Numbered from the stretch's first letter, positions 8,405 to 15,830 are shown. The stretch: DNA of 64,000 bases from Bradyrhizobium diazoefficiens USDA 110 (GCF_000011365.1 NC_004463.1:5008001-5072000); one strand, 5' to 3'. Notes: generated by a model from the sequence alone, not told the origin. Made by a program: numbers and translations.

Positions 8405-8596
8405 ATGACGGAGAAGGCGCTTACGATCAGCGTACCCGAAGCCGGGCAGCGCTACTTTGGGCTTTCCAGGAACGCCGCATACGCCGCGGCGGAGCGCGGA
8501 GATATCCCCACGATCAAGATCGGGCGGTTGCTGAAGGTGCCGGTCAAGGCGCTCGAGCAGATGCTAGACTGCCCCCGCAAGACGGAGGCCGCATAA
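8405..8596 (+). CDS. excisionase-like helix-turn-helix protein
   Basis: 63 aa. The core GLSRNAAYAAAERGDIPTIK then IGRLLKVPVKALEQML is a MerR/Xis-type winged helix (HTH_17 style): a recognition helix plus a GxIPxxxIGR wing. Such small proteins act as recombination directionality factors or as transcription regulators. AAGGAG sits 8 nt before the ATG. First gene of the rightward operon, which fits a role in excision. Confidence 0.75.
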   Translation: MTEKALTISVPEAGQRYFGLSRNAAYAAAERGDIPTIKIGRLLKVPVKALEQMLDCPRKTEAA

Positions 8597-8600
8597 GATC

Positions 8601-8789
8601 ATGGCCTCGAAAAAGGAAAACCCCGCGCTGGCGGCACGGGGCAATCCGGTAACTGTTCAGGCGGACGGCTCGAACAACCCGGAATATGCCCTCGACACTC
8701 TTCGCGCGCAATACCTCGCTGAGATCTTTGCCCTCCCTGCCACTACGGCGCTCACCGTTGCCGAATTGGCTTTTGGGGAGGCACGGTAA
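8601..8789 (+). CDS. 62-aa hypothetical element protein
   Basis: Starts MASKKENPALAARGNPVTVQ four bp after the excisionase-like gene and ends LTVAELAFGEAR. No family recognised. Its stop codon overlaps the next start by one base (TAATG), which supports translational coupling. Confidence 0.55.
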   Translation: MASKKENPALAARGNPVTVQADGSNNPEYALDTLRAQYLAEIFALPATTALTVAELAFGEAR

Positions 8790-8974
8790 TGCACGTCAAA
8801 GCCCTAAAGCAGCAAATCGACTGCATCCGTGACCATGCTCTCGTGCACTATGCGCGAGGAGAGCAGGAAGAGCTTGCCCGGCAATTCCGGGAAGCCGCGC
8901 GCCTCATTGAATCAAGCAGGACGGCCGGGTTTGTGGCGTCCCTGTTGCCCTCGGATCCCAGGGGGGCTGCATGA
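8789..8974 (+). CDS. 61-aa hypothetical element protein
   Basis: Reads MHVKALKQQIDCIRDHALVH then a helical charged stretch (RGEQEELARQFREAARLIES). No motif recognised. It overlaps the RuvC-like gene by four bases (ATGA), consistent with one operon. Confidence 0.55.
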   Translation: MHVKALKQQIDCIRDHALVHYARGEQEELARQFREAARLIESSRTAGFVASLLPSDPRGAA

Positions 8975-9447
8975 CCCGCTGCCTTCTCGGTATCGATCCC
9001 GGCGCTTCCGGAGCTATCGCATTCTATTTCCCCAGCCATCCCGAACGGGTCGCCGTGGAGGACATGCCGATCGCGGCCGGTGAAGTGGACGCGGTAAACC
9101 TCGCTCGACGCGTTGCCGCTATGGCGCCCGATCTCGTCTTCCTGGAGCGTGTCAATGCGATGCCAGGACAGGGCGTTTCATCCACGTTCAAGTTCGGCCG
9201 CGCTTATGGTGTGGTCCTAGGCGTGATTGGTGCAGCGGCGCTCCCTTTGCATCTCGTCACGCCAGCAAAATGGAAGGGGCATCTCCGCCTGTCTTCAGAC
9301 AAGGAGGAGGCCCGCGCATTAGCTCTGAGGCTTTTTCCGGCGTGCGCCGACCACTTTAAGCGGAAAAAGGATCATGGGCGAGCCGAGGCGGCGCTGATCG
9401 CTCGGTATGGTGCCGAAACGATGCGCCTGATCGGAGGTGGTGCATGA
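8971..9447 (+). CDS. phage-type RuvC-like Holliday junction nuclease
   Basis: 158 aa with an RNase H-like fold. LGIDPGASGAIAF gives the first catalytic Asp, VFLERVNAMPGQGVSS the Glu on strand 4 and the conserved loop, and KKDHGRAEAALIARYG the C-terminal Asp/His/Glu cluster. Phage RuvC-like enzymes resolve branched DNA during replication or packaging. It overlaps both neighbours by ATGA, inside the replication block of the element. Cytoplasmic. Confidence 0.85.
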   Translation: MTRCLLGIDPGASGAIAFYFPSHPERVAVEDMPIAAGEVDAVNLARRVAAMAPDLVFLERVNAMPGQGVSSTFKFGRAYGVVLGVIGAAALPLHLVTPAKWKGHLRLSSDKEEARALALRLFPACADHFKRKKDHGRAEAALIARYGAETMRLIGGGA

Positions 9448-9665
9448 GCCATCCCCTCATGGTCTCCGATCCCAACGTCCGCAAACAGCTCCAGCTTGCC
9501 GGCCTTCGCTTCATGTGTAGCCGCGCGCGGTGGCTTGAGAGTGAGGCCAAAATTCTGGGTGTTAACCTCAAGAATGGCAACCTCTCAAGTCGAGAGGTTG
9601 ACGCTCGCCTTGAGGAAATGGGCGCGCTCGAGCTCGTCTATCCCGAGCTGATGAGGTGCGAATGA
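9444..9665 (+). CDS. 73-aa hypothetical element protein
   Basis: Starts MSHPLMVSDPNVRKQLQLAG and ends ELVYPELMRCE. The sequence around LNRE-like NLSSREVDARLEEMGALELV looks helical. No family recognised. It is translationally coupled to both neighbours by ATGA overlaps. Confidence 0.6.
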   Translation: MSHPLMVSDPNVRKQLQLAGLRFMCSRARWLESEAKILGVNLKNGNLSSREVDARLEEMGALELVYPELMRCE

Positions 9666-10720
9666 GAACCCCTGACGTAGTGCAGGCCCGTCCGAAGGGT
9701 TTCGGGTTCGAACTGTTTGGCAATATTCGTTGTCCGACAGAGGCGGCCAAGTCGCACATCATCAAGGGCATATTCGCCTATGACGAGACGTCGGCTTGGG
9801 TTGGTCCACCTGGAAGCCTGAAGTCCGCCTTGCTGGCTGACGCTGCGGTCGCCATCGCCAGCGGATCGGACTGGTTCGGGCACCGCAACAAGCATCAAAC
9901 TGGGGTGATTTACTTCGCCCTGGAACGCGCCGACCTCGTCCGGAGACGATTGTTGGCGATCGCGAAGACCAAGGGCCTGGAGCGGCTACCCATCGCTGTT
10001 GTCCCGGCGGTGGTCGATCTGGTTCGGCCGGACTCGGTGCGGAAGGTTCTCGATACCATCGCTGACGTAGAGGCGGAATTCTACGGGCCCGAGTACGACA
10101 AAGCCACAGGCGCCGGCGTCGTCATCTTCGACACATGGGCGAAGCTCATAGCTGCCGGCGGCGGGGATGAGAACCAGGCTAAAGACCAGGGAGCCATCTT
10201 CGCGAACATCCAGCGCATCAAGAACGTCACGGGCGGCCCTCACGTCGCCCTAATAGGGCACACCGGCAAGGAAGCCGACCGAGGTCCCAGAGGCAGCAGC
10301 GCGATTGTCGGTGACGTTGACTTGCTTGTGACGATCAGCGGCGAGGAGATCAAAACCGCTACCATCAGCAAGGCCAACGACGCTCCAGAAGGCCCGCTGT
10401 TCTCCTTCAAGTCGAAAGTGCATGAGTTCGGCTTGGACGAGGACGGCGACGCCATCACCGTGAACATCGTGGAGCCAACCGAAGCTCCCGCCCCGGCTGC
10501 CCGGTCGGCCAAGCTCTCAGCCAATCAACAGACGTTCTTCCGCATCCTCCACGATGCTGGAGACGCCGGCCTGACGCTTGAGGAGTGGAACAACGAAGCA
10601 AAGGCAGTCGGCATCGGCGCCAACCGCAAAGCAACGCTGCATGATCTCCGCAAAGCCTTGGAAGACCGTTCTATGGTCCGAGAGTATGGCGGGCGGTGGA
10701 AGGTTAACCACGGGGGCTAG
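9662..10720 (+). CDS. RepA-like AAA ATPase/helicase
   Basis: About 352 aa from ATG 9662, which overlaps the previous stop (ATGA); a GTG two codons earlier is possible. Walker A is VGPPGSLKSAL and Walker B VVIFDTWAKL. LIGHTGKEADRGPRGSSAI fits the sensor region of RepA/AAA_25 (RecA-fold) replicative helicases of phages and plasmids. The C-terminal ~75 residues (LSANQQTFFRILHDAGDAGL) look like a winged helix. A CCGTAAC repeat array begins right after its stop, suggesting a replication origin. Confidence 0.82.
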   Translation: MRTPDVVQARPKGFGFELFGNIRCPTEAAKSHIIKGIFAYDETSAWVGPPGSLKSALLADAAVAIASGSDWFGHRNKHQTGVIYFALERADLVRRRLLAIAKTKGLERLPIAVVPAVVDLVRPDSVRKVLDTIADVEAEFYGPEYDKATGAGVVIFDTWAKLIAAGGGDENQAKDQGAIFANIQRIKNVTGGPHVALIGHTGKEADRGPRGSSAIVGDVDLLVTISGEEIKTATISKANDAPEGPLFSFKSKVHEFGLDEDGDAITVNIVEPTEAPAPAARSAKLSANQQTFFRILHDAGDAGLTLEEWNNEAKAVGIGANRKATLHDLRKALEDRSMVREYGGRWKVNHGG

Positions 10721-10829
10721 GTACGGTTACGGGTTACGGCTCTCTAGAGAGAGCCGAACCGTAACGTAACTCCGTAACCCGCCCGAACCGTAACCGTAAC
10801 GTAACCCGAACCGTAACCGTAACCGAAGG
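10721..10829. repeat. CCGTAAC repeat array, candidate origin or operator
   Basis: Six forward CCGTAAC units and two inverted ones (GTTACGG) sit in about 105 bp. The centre is a hairpin GGCTCTCT-AG-AGAGAGCC. The block CCCGAACCGTAACCGTAAC is present twice. The position directly after the RepA-like gene is the usual place for iterons. Confidence 0.7.
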
Positions 10830-10838
10830 ATTAGAGAC

Positions 10839-11171
10839 GTGAAAAGGACCCCAACAGCGGCCGGCGGAAGCGGCTCACCGGCTGCGGTTGTCGCCTTAAG
10901 GGGCGCTGGCAGGATCCAACGTCGAGTTTGGCGCGCGTTCATGGCTCTGCCCGAAACCGAGCTCACAACCACGGAATTGGCGGCCTGGTGCTATCCTCGA
11001 TCGACCGGGAGGCCTGATCGGCATCAACGGCGAGCAATCGTCCGAGCAGCGTCACGAATGGCGCAGCGCGTCCGCCGAGATCGGCCTGGAGGCGTCGTTT
11101 TCAGGGCCTTTGGTAGCAATGCGGTAGCAACATCGCATTCCGACGAGAGAGAATTAGAGTCCGCTCAATAG
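10839..11171 (+). CDS. hypothetical phage protein, basic
   Basis: 110 aa from GTG 10839 (GAAGG ribosome binding site 14 nt upstream). A central helical part (IQRRVWRAFMALPETELTTT then ELAAWCYPR) looks like a small winged helix, followed by a very basic helix (RRAIVRAASRMAQRVRRDR). Probably DNA-binding. Its 3' end contains the inverted GGTAGCA pair at 11112-11129. Convergent with the next gene. Confidence 0.55.
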   Translation: MKRTPTAAGGSGSPAAVVALRGAGRIQRRVWRAFMALPETELTTTELAAWCYPRSTGRPDRHQRRAIVRAASRMAQRVRRDRPGGVVFRAFGSNAVATSHSDERELESAQ

Positions 11172-11172
11172 C

Positions 11173-11721
11173 TTAGCGAGCGACAAGCACCGGTTTGGCA
11201 ATTCGGTCAGCCAGTGAATTGAAACCCGCCAGCTTTCGAGCGCGATCGATCACAGGATATATCTTCGACAGGTTAAGCGGCCCAATCAACACCGCATCTC
11301 GCCCATGGATGTTCAGGCCGGTCTCATCAATCCAACCACCGCCATTGAAGTGCAAAGAGGGTGACGAATGTCCGCCTTCGTACCCGTGCTCGTTCACGTC
11401 TCGCACATGGGTCAAAGGATCTGTTCCGTTCATAAACAGTCTCCGTTGGATCCGATCCAACGGCAAAAAGTCCTTCTTCGTCTCGCACAGTCTGTTCGCT
11501 CGGCGCCCATTGAAAATGAACGATTGCACCAGAGCCATCCGTATTGTTGCAGTCCTCACACTGACGGAGCCGACCGCAGGAGTGCCCGCCAAATGGACTC
11601 TTTTATCGATCAGATCCAGGAGAGTTTCAAAACCAGCGCAAGCCGTTTCTAGATACCATGCGAAGGCAGTCGCTGGGTTGGTGTCTATGGGACCTGGAGG
11701 GGAGCCGGCTTCATCGTCCAT
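11173..11721 (-). CDS. unknown cargo protein with an R-x4-H (HEPN-like) motif
   Basis: 182 aa from ATG 11721. It is the only leftward gene in the right half of the core and is flanked by A/T-rich DNA (11870-11920). Helices at residues ~18-40 and ~58-85 are followed by THVRDVNEHGYEGG, where R-x4-H fits the catalytic signature of HEPN ribonucleases. The similarity is only to the motif and the helical context. Could be a defence or toxin cargo gene, or simply an uncharacterised protein. Longer starts up to 11868 are possible. Confidence 0.45.
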   Translation of the reverse strand: MDDEAGSPPGPIDTNPATAFAWYLETACAGFETLLDLIDKRVHLAGTPAVGSVSVRTATIRMALVQSFIFNGRRANRLCETKKDFLPLDRIQRRLFMNGTDPLTHVRDVNEHGYEGGHSSPSLHFNGGGWIDETGLNIHGRDAVLIGPLNLSKIYPVIDRARKLAGFNSLADRIAKPVLVAR

Positions 11722-11965
11722 CAAGTGGCCTCCATGACCCGATACATGGCGGGATGAGTGCGGTTCTTCACCTTCGCGGCGCATGGCGCAAAGATAGGTG
11801 CGCCTCAAAAGATTTCCACAGCTTTGCAAGGTGTTTGTGCCTCTTCGTAGTCTATCGTCCCATCTCATTCCAGTAAGTCTTTGATATATTTATCATTTTT
11901 ACTTCTGAATTGCAGTCGTTGGGCGTATATTGACCGCACCACATCACTCACTGGTGCAAACCAAG

Positions 11966-12163
11966 ATGCCCGATCAAACGTCCGACCATTTCACCGAGCG
12001 AGCCGTCTTCAAGTGCTCGCCCGAGCTGCTTGACGTAATCGACCGCTCGGCGGCAGCGAGCTTCACCACGCGATCGAACTTCCTCCGCGATACGGTCGTC
12101 GAGCGACTGCGCAGAGAGGGCGTGATCCCCTCCCCGCGTGCATCCGTGGCGGGGGCCGCCTGA
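11966..12163 (+). CDS. small ribbon-helix-helix-like protein
   Basis: 65 aa from ATG 11966. FTERAVFKCSPELLDVIDRS then ASFTTRSNFLRDTVVERLRR gives a strand and two helices, as in RHH repressors. Cytoplasmic. The stop overlaps the next start (TGATG). A/T-rich promoter-like DNA lies upstream at 11880-11925. May regulate the following structural genes. Confidence 0.6.
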   Translation: MPDQTSDHFTERAVFKCSPELLDVIDRSAAASFTTRSNFLRDTVVERLRREGVIPSPRASVAGAA

Positions 12164-12366
12164 TGCGGTCGAACAGCAAGCCCCATGAAGACCTCGTTTA
12201 TGAGATCAGCCACGGCTCTTCGCAGGAAGCTTTTGCCTCGCTGATAGCCGGTATTGCCGATCGCATCGAAGCCGCGCGTCTCAACCCCGTGAAGGTCTCG
12301 GACCTGGTCTCCGTCCTCCGGGAGGATACGACCAAGCTGTACAAAGCTGTGATGCGGAAAGGCTAA
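12163..12366 (+). CDS. 67-aa hypothetical protein
   Basis: Starts MRSNSKPHEDLVYEISHGSS and ends LVSVLREDTTKLYKAVMRKG. All-helical in appearance. It overlaps the preceding stop by one base, so it is probably co-translated with the RHH-like gene. No family recognised. Confidence 0.5.
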   Translation: MRSNSKPHEDLVYEISHGSSQEAFASLIAGIADRIEAARLNPVKVSDLVSVLREDTTKLYKAVMRKG

Positions 12367-12371
12367 CCCAA

Positions 12372-12854
12372 ATGGCCCCTCCCGTTCTCAGGCTCAAGAT
12401 TCTCCCCAAGCCGGTCATCAAGGGGAAGATGGATGTCCGCTTTCCTGGGTCGGTGACGGCAATTAGTCCGATCTTGATCGACAAGACCGGCGGCAACTTC
12501 ATCTTCAGCGTCGATATCAATGCGCTCGCCGCGATGATGGCGACGATCTTCCAGCCCAACGAGCTATTCGAACAGCACATTACTAATCCTGGTCCTGCCA
12601 CCATCGGAAGTGCCATCGGCATTGTTCGCGTCGATCAGACCGTTGGCGCTGCGATTACGCTCAATCTTCCTCCTGCCGCGAACAAGTCATGTCCAGTGCT
12701 CATAGCCGACTGGAAGGGCGACGCGGGCACGAACAACATCACCATTACCCCCAGCGGTACCGAGAAAATCCAGGGCCGCTCATCATGGAAGATCGCGGGC
12801 GACACAGGCAGCATCTTCCTTCGTCCGATCGCAGGAATTGGGTACGTAAGATGA
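12372..12854 (+). CDS. phage structural-like hypothetical protein
   Basis: 160 aa. The C-terminal half (VDQTVGAAITLNLPPAANKS, then ITITPSGTEKIQG) is beta-rich with Thr/Ile alternation, as in tail-fibre or decoration proteins. No signal peptide. It starts 5 bp after the previous gene and overlaps the next by ATGA. A remnant of a tail module seems the best reading. Confidence 0.6.
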   Translation: MAPPVLRLKILPKPVIKGKMDVRFPGSVTAISPILIDKTGGNFIFSVDINALAAMMATIFQPNELFEQHITNPGPATIGSAIGIVRVDQTVGAAITLNLPPAANKSCPVLIADWKGDAGTNNITITPSGTEKIQGRSSWKIAGDTGSIFLRPIAGIGYVR

Positions 12855-13927
12855 AAAGTATCTCGAAGCTTTTCCTGGCCACCGCTTTTGCTGCATTTTT
12901 TATGGCTCCGGCTCAGGCGCAGAACGCAGGGACGGTTACCGCCAACGCGTTTGCTGTTGGTAGCGGCCCCGGCATTGATGGCTTTGTTTCGGTCCTTTGC
13001 ACTTCGGCTCAAGTGCCGATCGGCCAGGCTGGCGTTCCACAGTGTAAGACGATAACCGGAGACGTTTCGATCACCGCGGCCGGAGCCACCTCGATCGGCA
13101 TCGGGAGTGCGGTTCAGGCCTTTGATACTGACCTAGCTTGCATCGCTGCCCTGTCTTCTACAGGGCTCATCAAGCGCACGGGCTCGGGAACGTGCTCGGC
13201 CGGAACGGCTGCCCTGTCTGATCTTGCGACCGGCACGCCGGATACCGCTATCGGCTACTTCGGCAGCACGACAGCATCGGCAACCTCAGTCCCGAATTGC
13301 ACCGGGGCGTTGACCTACTCGACATCAACGCACACGTTCGGTTGCAATTCGACGAGCGCCGGCAATGTGTCCAATGTTGGCACTCCGACAAATGGACAGA
13401 TTGCTCAGTGGACCACTTCAACGACGATCCAGGGCGTCAGCCTCGCCTCGCTCCTGACTGCGATGGCGACGCAGAACACGAACGCGACAAATCCTAGCGG
13501 CACGACGAGCACCGCAGGCGTCATGATGGGGCTTGGCTCGACGTGCAAGATCACCCCGGCTGTCACAGGGCGGGTCAGCGACCTCGCTAGACTCAGGAAA
13601 GAGGCCGCGGCCGAGATCACCCGGCTGATCGCCTTCCTGGACGCCTCCGACCCCTACGTCATGACCGAGCTCGAGGACGAGTGCGAAGACGAAGGCGCGC
13701 AGTGCGAGGATGAGGGCGCCGAACATGACGGCCGCGAGCCTGACGTGGACGCCGAGCCGTCCCTAGGCAGCTGCGATCCGTCCATGTGGGGCGGCGATCA
13801 GACGCGCTGGGCATCCGGTGGCCGTAGGGACCTTGAGAGCGATCCCGCCGAGTCCGGCATTGGGGACCATGACGGTTTGCTGGAGCAGGTTGGAACGCAG
13901 GACTGGCAGCAAGGGGCAATGGCCTGA
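12851..13927 (+). CDS. tail-fibre-like protein fused to an unrelated acidic C-terminus
   Basis: 358 aa. The N-terminal ~22 residues (MKSISKLFLATAFAAFFMAP) resemble a signal peptide. Residues ~25-240 are Ser/Thr/Gly-rich fibre sequence (GTVTANAFAVGSGPGIDGFV; LTYSTSTHTFGCNSTSAGNV). After ~240 the style changes abruptly to SDLARLRKEAAAEITRLIAF and an Asp/Glu-rich tail with EPSLGS, which looks like the small acidic proteins found separately in alphaproteobacterial prophages. The frame is intact, so the gene is probably a deletion fusion. See findings. Confidence 0.65.
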   Translation: MKSISKLFLATAFAAFFMAPAQAQNAGTVTANAFAVGSGPGIDGFVSVLCTSAQVPIGQAGVPQCKTITGDVSITAAGATSIGIGSAVQAFDTDLACIAALSSTGLIKRTGSGTCSAGTAALSDLATGTPDTAIGYFGSTTASATSVPNCTGALTYSTSTHTFGCNSTSAGNVSNVGTPTNGQIAQWTTSTTIQGVSLASLLTAMATQNTNATNPSGTTSTAGVMMGLGSTCKITPAVTGRVSDLARLRKEAAAEITRLIAFLDASDPYVMTELEDECEDEGAQCEDEGAEHDGREPDVDAEPSLGSCDPSMWGGDQTRWASGGRRDLESDPAESGIGDHDGLLEQVGTQDWQQGAMA

Positions 13928-14016
13928 TGCGCCTGATCCGCCTCTACATAGGCCGGCTCTGTTTCAAGCTGAGTATGTGTCTCGCCGTCGCCGGCAAGAA
14001 GGTCTCCGGCATCTGA
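13927..14016 (+). CDS. 29-aa basic small protein
   Basis: Reads MRLIRLYIGRLCFKLSMCLA and ends VAGKKVSGI. It overlaps the previous stop by one base and is followed directly by a strong hairpin. Amphipathic and basic; possibly membrane-associated. Unknown function. Confidence 0.45.
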   Translation: MRLIRLYIGRLCFKLSMCLAVAGKKVSGI

Positions 14017-14023
14017 CAGCAAA

Positions 14024-14051
14024 AGGCCCGCCGGTACGCGCTGGCGGGCCT
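14024..14051 (+). terminator. terminator of the tail-fibre operon
   Basis: Perfect 9-bp stem AGGCCCGCC / GGCGGGCCT with a 10-nt loop, followed by TGTTCTGTTCTGCG. It lies 8 bp past the 29-aa gene. Confidence 0.7.
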
Positions 14052-14253
14052 GTTCTGTTCTGCGTTATTTTAACGTGTATCCATATCCGGAACATCCCAT
14101 CAGCGAAATTCGTCAACTTCCGAGGTGGTCAAGATTGACCATCTATCCGGTGCTGGACGTGCCAAAATTCGACCATCACCGCGCGGCCCCTGGCTTTCAT
14201 CGGTGATGAGAACGCCACTAGCGCTCCCGCCTCCTCTAGAAAGGAGCAGCGCA

Positions 14254-14451
14254 ATGCAGCGACGCCGCCCCAAGCAAACAATGTCCCTTGAAGAGCGCCT
14301 TGCCGAACAAGCCCAGCGTCTCCGTGAGGAAGCCAAAACGCTTCCACCCGGTATCGAACGTGAACGCGCAATCCGCAAAGCCCGGCAAGCCGAAACCGGC
14401 TCGCGCATCAGCGAGTGGCTGCGGTCGCCCGGGTTGCGAGCGCCAGAGTAG
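14254..14451 (+). CDS. 65-aa charged hypothetical protein
   Basis: Starts MQRRRPKQTMSLEERLAEQA with AAAGGAG 8 nt upstream. Mostly one long charged helix (LREEAKTLPPGIERERAIRK) ending SRISEWLRSPG. This type is common in rhizobial genomes; function unknown. The frame also extends upstream to 14125, without a ribosome binding site. Confidence 0.65.
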   Translation: MQRRRPKQTMSLEERLAEQAQRLREEAKTLPPGIERERAIRKARQAETGSRISEWLRSPGLRAPE

Positions 14452-14587
14452 CCGCCCCAGTTGGCCAGCACACAAAGGAACAATCGGCCTTGGCGGCGCG
14501 TTTGCTAGCGCCCCCAGCCGAAAGGTAGCCCCCCCACTGCTGGAGGAAAACCCGCAAGGCGGGTTGGCGGCCCCGTATTGGGGCCGT

Positions 14588-14881
14588 TTACAATTCCCGC
14601 TTCAGCTTGCGTCGTCCCCAATGCGGTTCTTTGCCCTTGGGATTGAGCTCCGGGACGTAATGTCTGTTCAGCGCCCGCATGACCCCGATACGGGCGAACA
14701 TCGTCGGGCCGCCTCGCTCGACCACCAGGAGCAAGGCTTCCATCGCCGCTCGCCACTCTGGCGCGTCGTGCTCCTTCTTCGGCAGCCCAGCGATGTACTC
14801 GCCGGCCTCGCGCAGCGTGGCCAGGCTGCGACCGTTGACCTCGATTGGCTCCTCGAAAGGCCGCCCCCAGCCTTTGATCAT
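14588..14881 (-). CDS. 97-aa conserved hypothetical protein
   Basis: Reads MIKGWGRPFEEPIEVNGRSL and then LREAGEYIAGLP plus a helix EWRAAMEALLLVVERGG. Ends in a basic tail. It overlaps the upstream zinc-ribbon-like gene by ATGA, so the two form an operon. I associate this pair with rhizobial accessory regions; function unknown. Confidence 0.6.
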   Translation of the reverse strand: MIKGWGRPFEEPIEVNGRSLATLREAGEYIAGLPKKEHDAPEWRAAMEALLLVVERGGPTMFARIGVMRALNRHYVPELNPKGKEPHWGRRKLKREL

Positions 14882-15165
14882 TGCGTGTTTCGGTACCCCA
14901 TGATTGCAAACCGCGGGTTGCCTCCCTCGAAGTCCGGCCGAACGTCGGCACCGCGAGATCCGCAGCCCTGGCAGACAAATCGCGGCTCAAGATCGGATAG
15001 CCTTACATTGTCAGGCCAACGGTCGGCATCCAAGGCAACGTGATGGCCGCAATGACAATAGACCAACACGCCGCGCACGCCCATCTGCCGCATTTCGCCA
15101 AAGGTGATCTTGACGGGGCGACCGTCAACGTGCGCACGCGTGTGGCGTCGGACAGGACGAGGCAT
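14878..15165 (-). CDS. zinc-ribbon-like hypothetical protein
   Basis: 95 aa with CHCGHHVALDADRWPDNVRL followed by RFVCQGCGSRGADVRPDF. The C-x-C-x-H and C-x-x-C pairs fit a zinc ribbon. The N-terminus is basic (MPRPVRRHTRAHVDGRPVK). Probably nucleic-acid- or protein-binding. Upstream gene of a two-gene operon in the right arm of the element. Confidence 0.65.
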   Translation of the reverse strand: MPRPVRRHTRAHVDGRPVKITFGEMRQMGVRGVLVYCHCGHHVALDADRWPDNVRLSDLEPRFVCQGCGSRGADVRPDFEGGNPRFAIMGYRNTQ

Positions 15166-15261
15166 GCCGCCATCGAAACGCGGCGCAGGCCAGAGTCAAA
15201 TTGTCGATTGCTAGTATCGCGGAACGAGCGCGAGCTACTGCCGGTCGTGGCTGTGCAAGAC

Positions 15262-15390
15262 TCAGGGCGGGCTATCCTCGATGCTCGAGGGGCCCATACG
15301 ATTTACCCTGACCGTCAATGCGATCAGACCGGCGATCGCGATCACCACCACCAGGCAAAGCGCCCCGCCCGCTAACCAGAAACACAACAT
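15262..15390 (-). CDS. 42-aa membrane small protein
   Basis: MLCFWLAGGALCLVVVIAIA, then GLIALTVRVNRMG and a short acidic tail. One transmembrane helix. GGGGCGGGC precedes the ATG. The frame continues upstream to 15492, without protein character. Unknown function. Confidence 0.45.
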   Translation of the reverse strand: MLCFWLAGGALCLVVVIAIAGLIALTVRVNRMGPSSIEDSPP

Positions 15391-15426
15391 TTGCCCGCCC
15401 CTTTTGTGAGTTGGGGCTGACGGATC

Positions 15427-15446
15427 TGCTACCCGTTTTGCTACCC
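15427..15446. repeat. paired TGCTACCC sites at the right end
   Basis: TGCTACCC at 15427-15434 and 15439-15446, 12 bp apart, with TTTGCTACCCAAC shared exactly with the left-end pair. Candidate arm-type recombination sites. Confidence 0.5.
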
Positions 15447-15570
15447 AACTGGTAGGGACGACGCGGGATTGACGGAGACGAGAGCGCCGCACAATTGAGG
15501 GAAACCCTGCAATTTACGGAGCCAACGGCACACCCCGGCATGGGCCGGGATGGCCGTTCCAGAATTTCAA

Positions 15571-15604
15571 ACCGGTGCCTTAAACCACTCGGCCACCCTT
15601 CCAA
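15571..15604. repeat. right attachment repeat, leftover 5' half of tRNA-Ser
   Basis: Exact 34-bp copy of 6743-6776. It corresponds only to the tRNA 5' half; sequence on both sides is unrelated to the tRNA, so it is not a gene. It marks the right end of the element. Confidence 0.88.
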
Positions 15605-15774
15605 ACCCGGAATGGCTGTCGCTTAACGTAGTCGACGGCGCAAGGCAACGCGAAGTTGGCCCCTCGTCCCCCTCGACCGCCCTGATCTGTCAGGCGAGCG
15701 TCAGCCTGTTCCCTTAGCCTGGGTTTCTCAGCAATCCCGGACACTGGCGACATCTCCCAGGGCGTCGCTGGTTG

Positions 15775-15813
15775 CGAGGCCCGGTTTGGAGTCGCCTCCG
15801 TTTCCGGGCCTCG
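15775..15813. other. strong nested hairpin right of the element
   Basis: A 10-bp stem CGAGGCCCGG / CCGGGCCTCG encloses an inner GGAG/CTCC pair, followed by TTTGCTG. Possibly a terminator in either direction. Before the element inserted it would have lain upstream of the tRNA. Confidence 0.45.
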
Positions 15814-15830
15814 TTTGCTGCCCCCAAAGC

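Larger units (their letters stand above)
6743..15604. mobile_element. phage-derived integrated element in tRNA-Ser
   Basis: Bounded by 34-bp exact direct repeats (6743-6776 and 15571-15604); about 8.83 kb from repeat to repeat. It contains a tyrosine integrase next to the tRNA, a divergent regulator/excisionase-like switch, a replication-type block (RuvC-like nuclease, RepA-like ATPase, repeat array), a tail-fibre-like pair, and small cargo genes. Terminase, portal, capsid and lysis genes are not visible. It is best described as a degraded prophage or satellite-type element. Short spacing and ATGA overlaps show phage-like operons. Confidence 0.88.

Noticed and set aside
15571..15604. second tRNA-Ser gene
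   Set aside because: Only the 5' half matches; there is no anticodon, T-arm or 3' acceptor strand. It is an attachment repeat.
6743..15604. complete, inducible prophage
   Set aside because: No terminase, portal, capsid, tape measure or lysis genes are visible; an 8.8-kb remnant or satellite is more likely.
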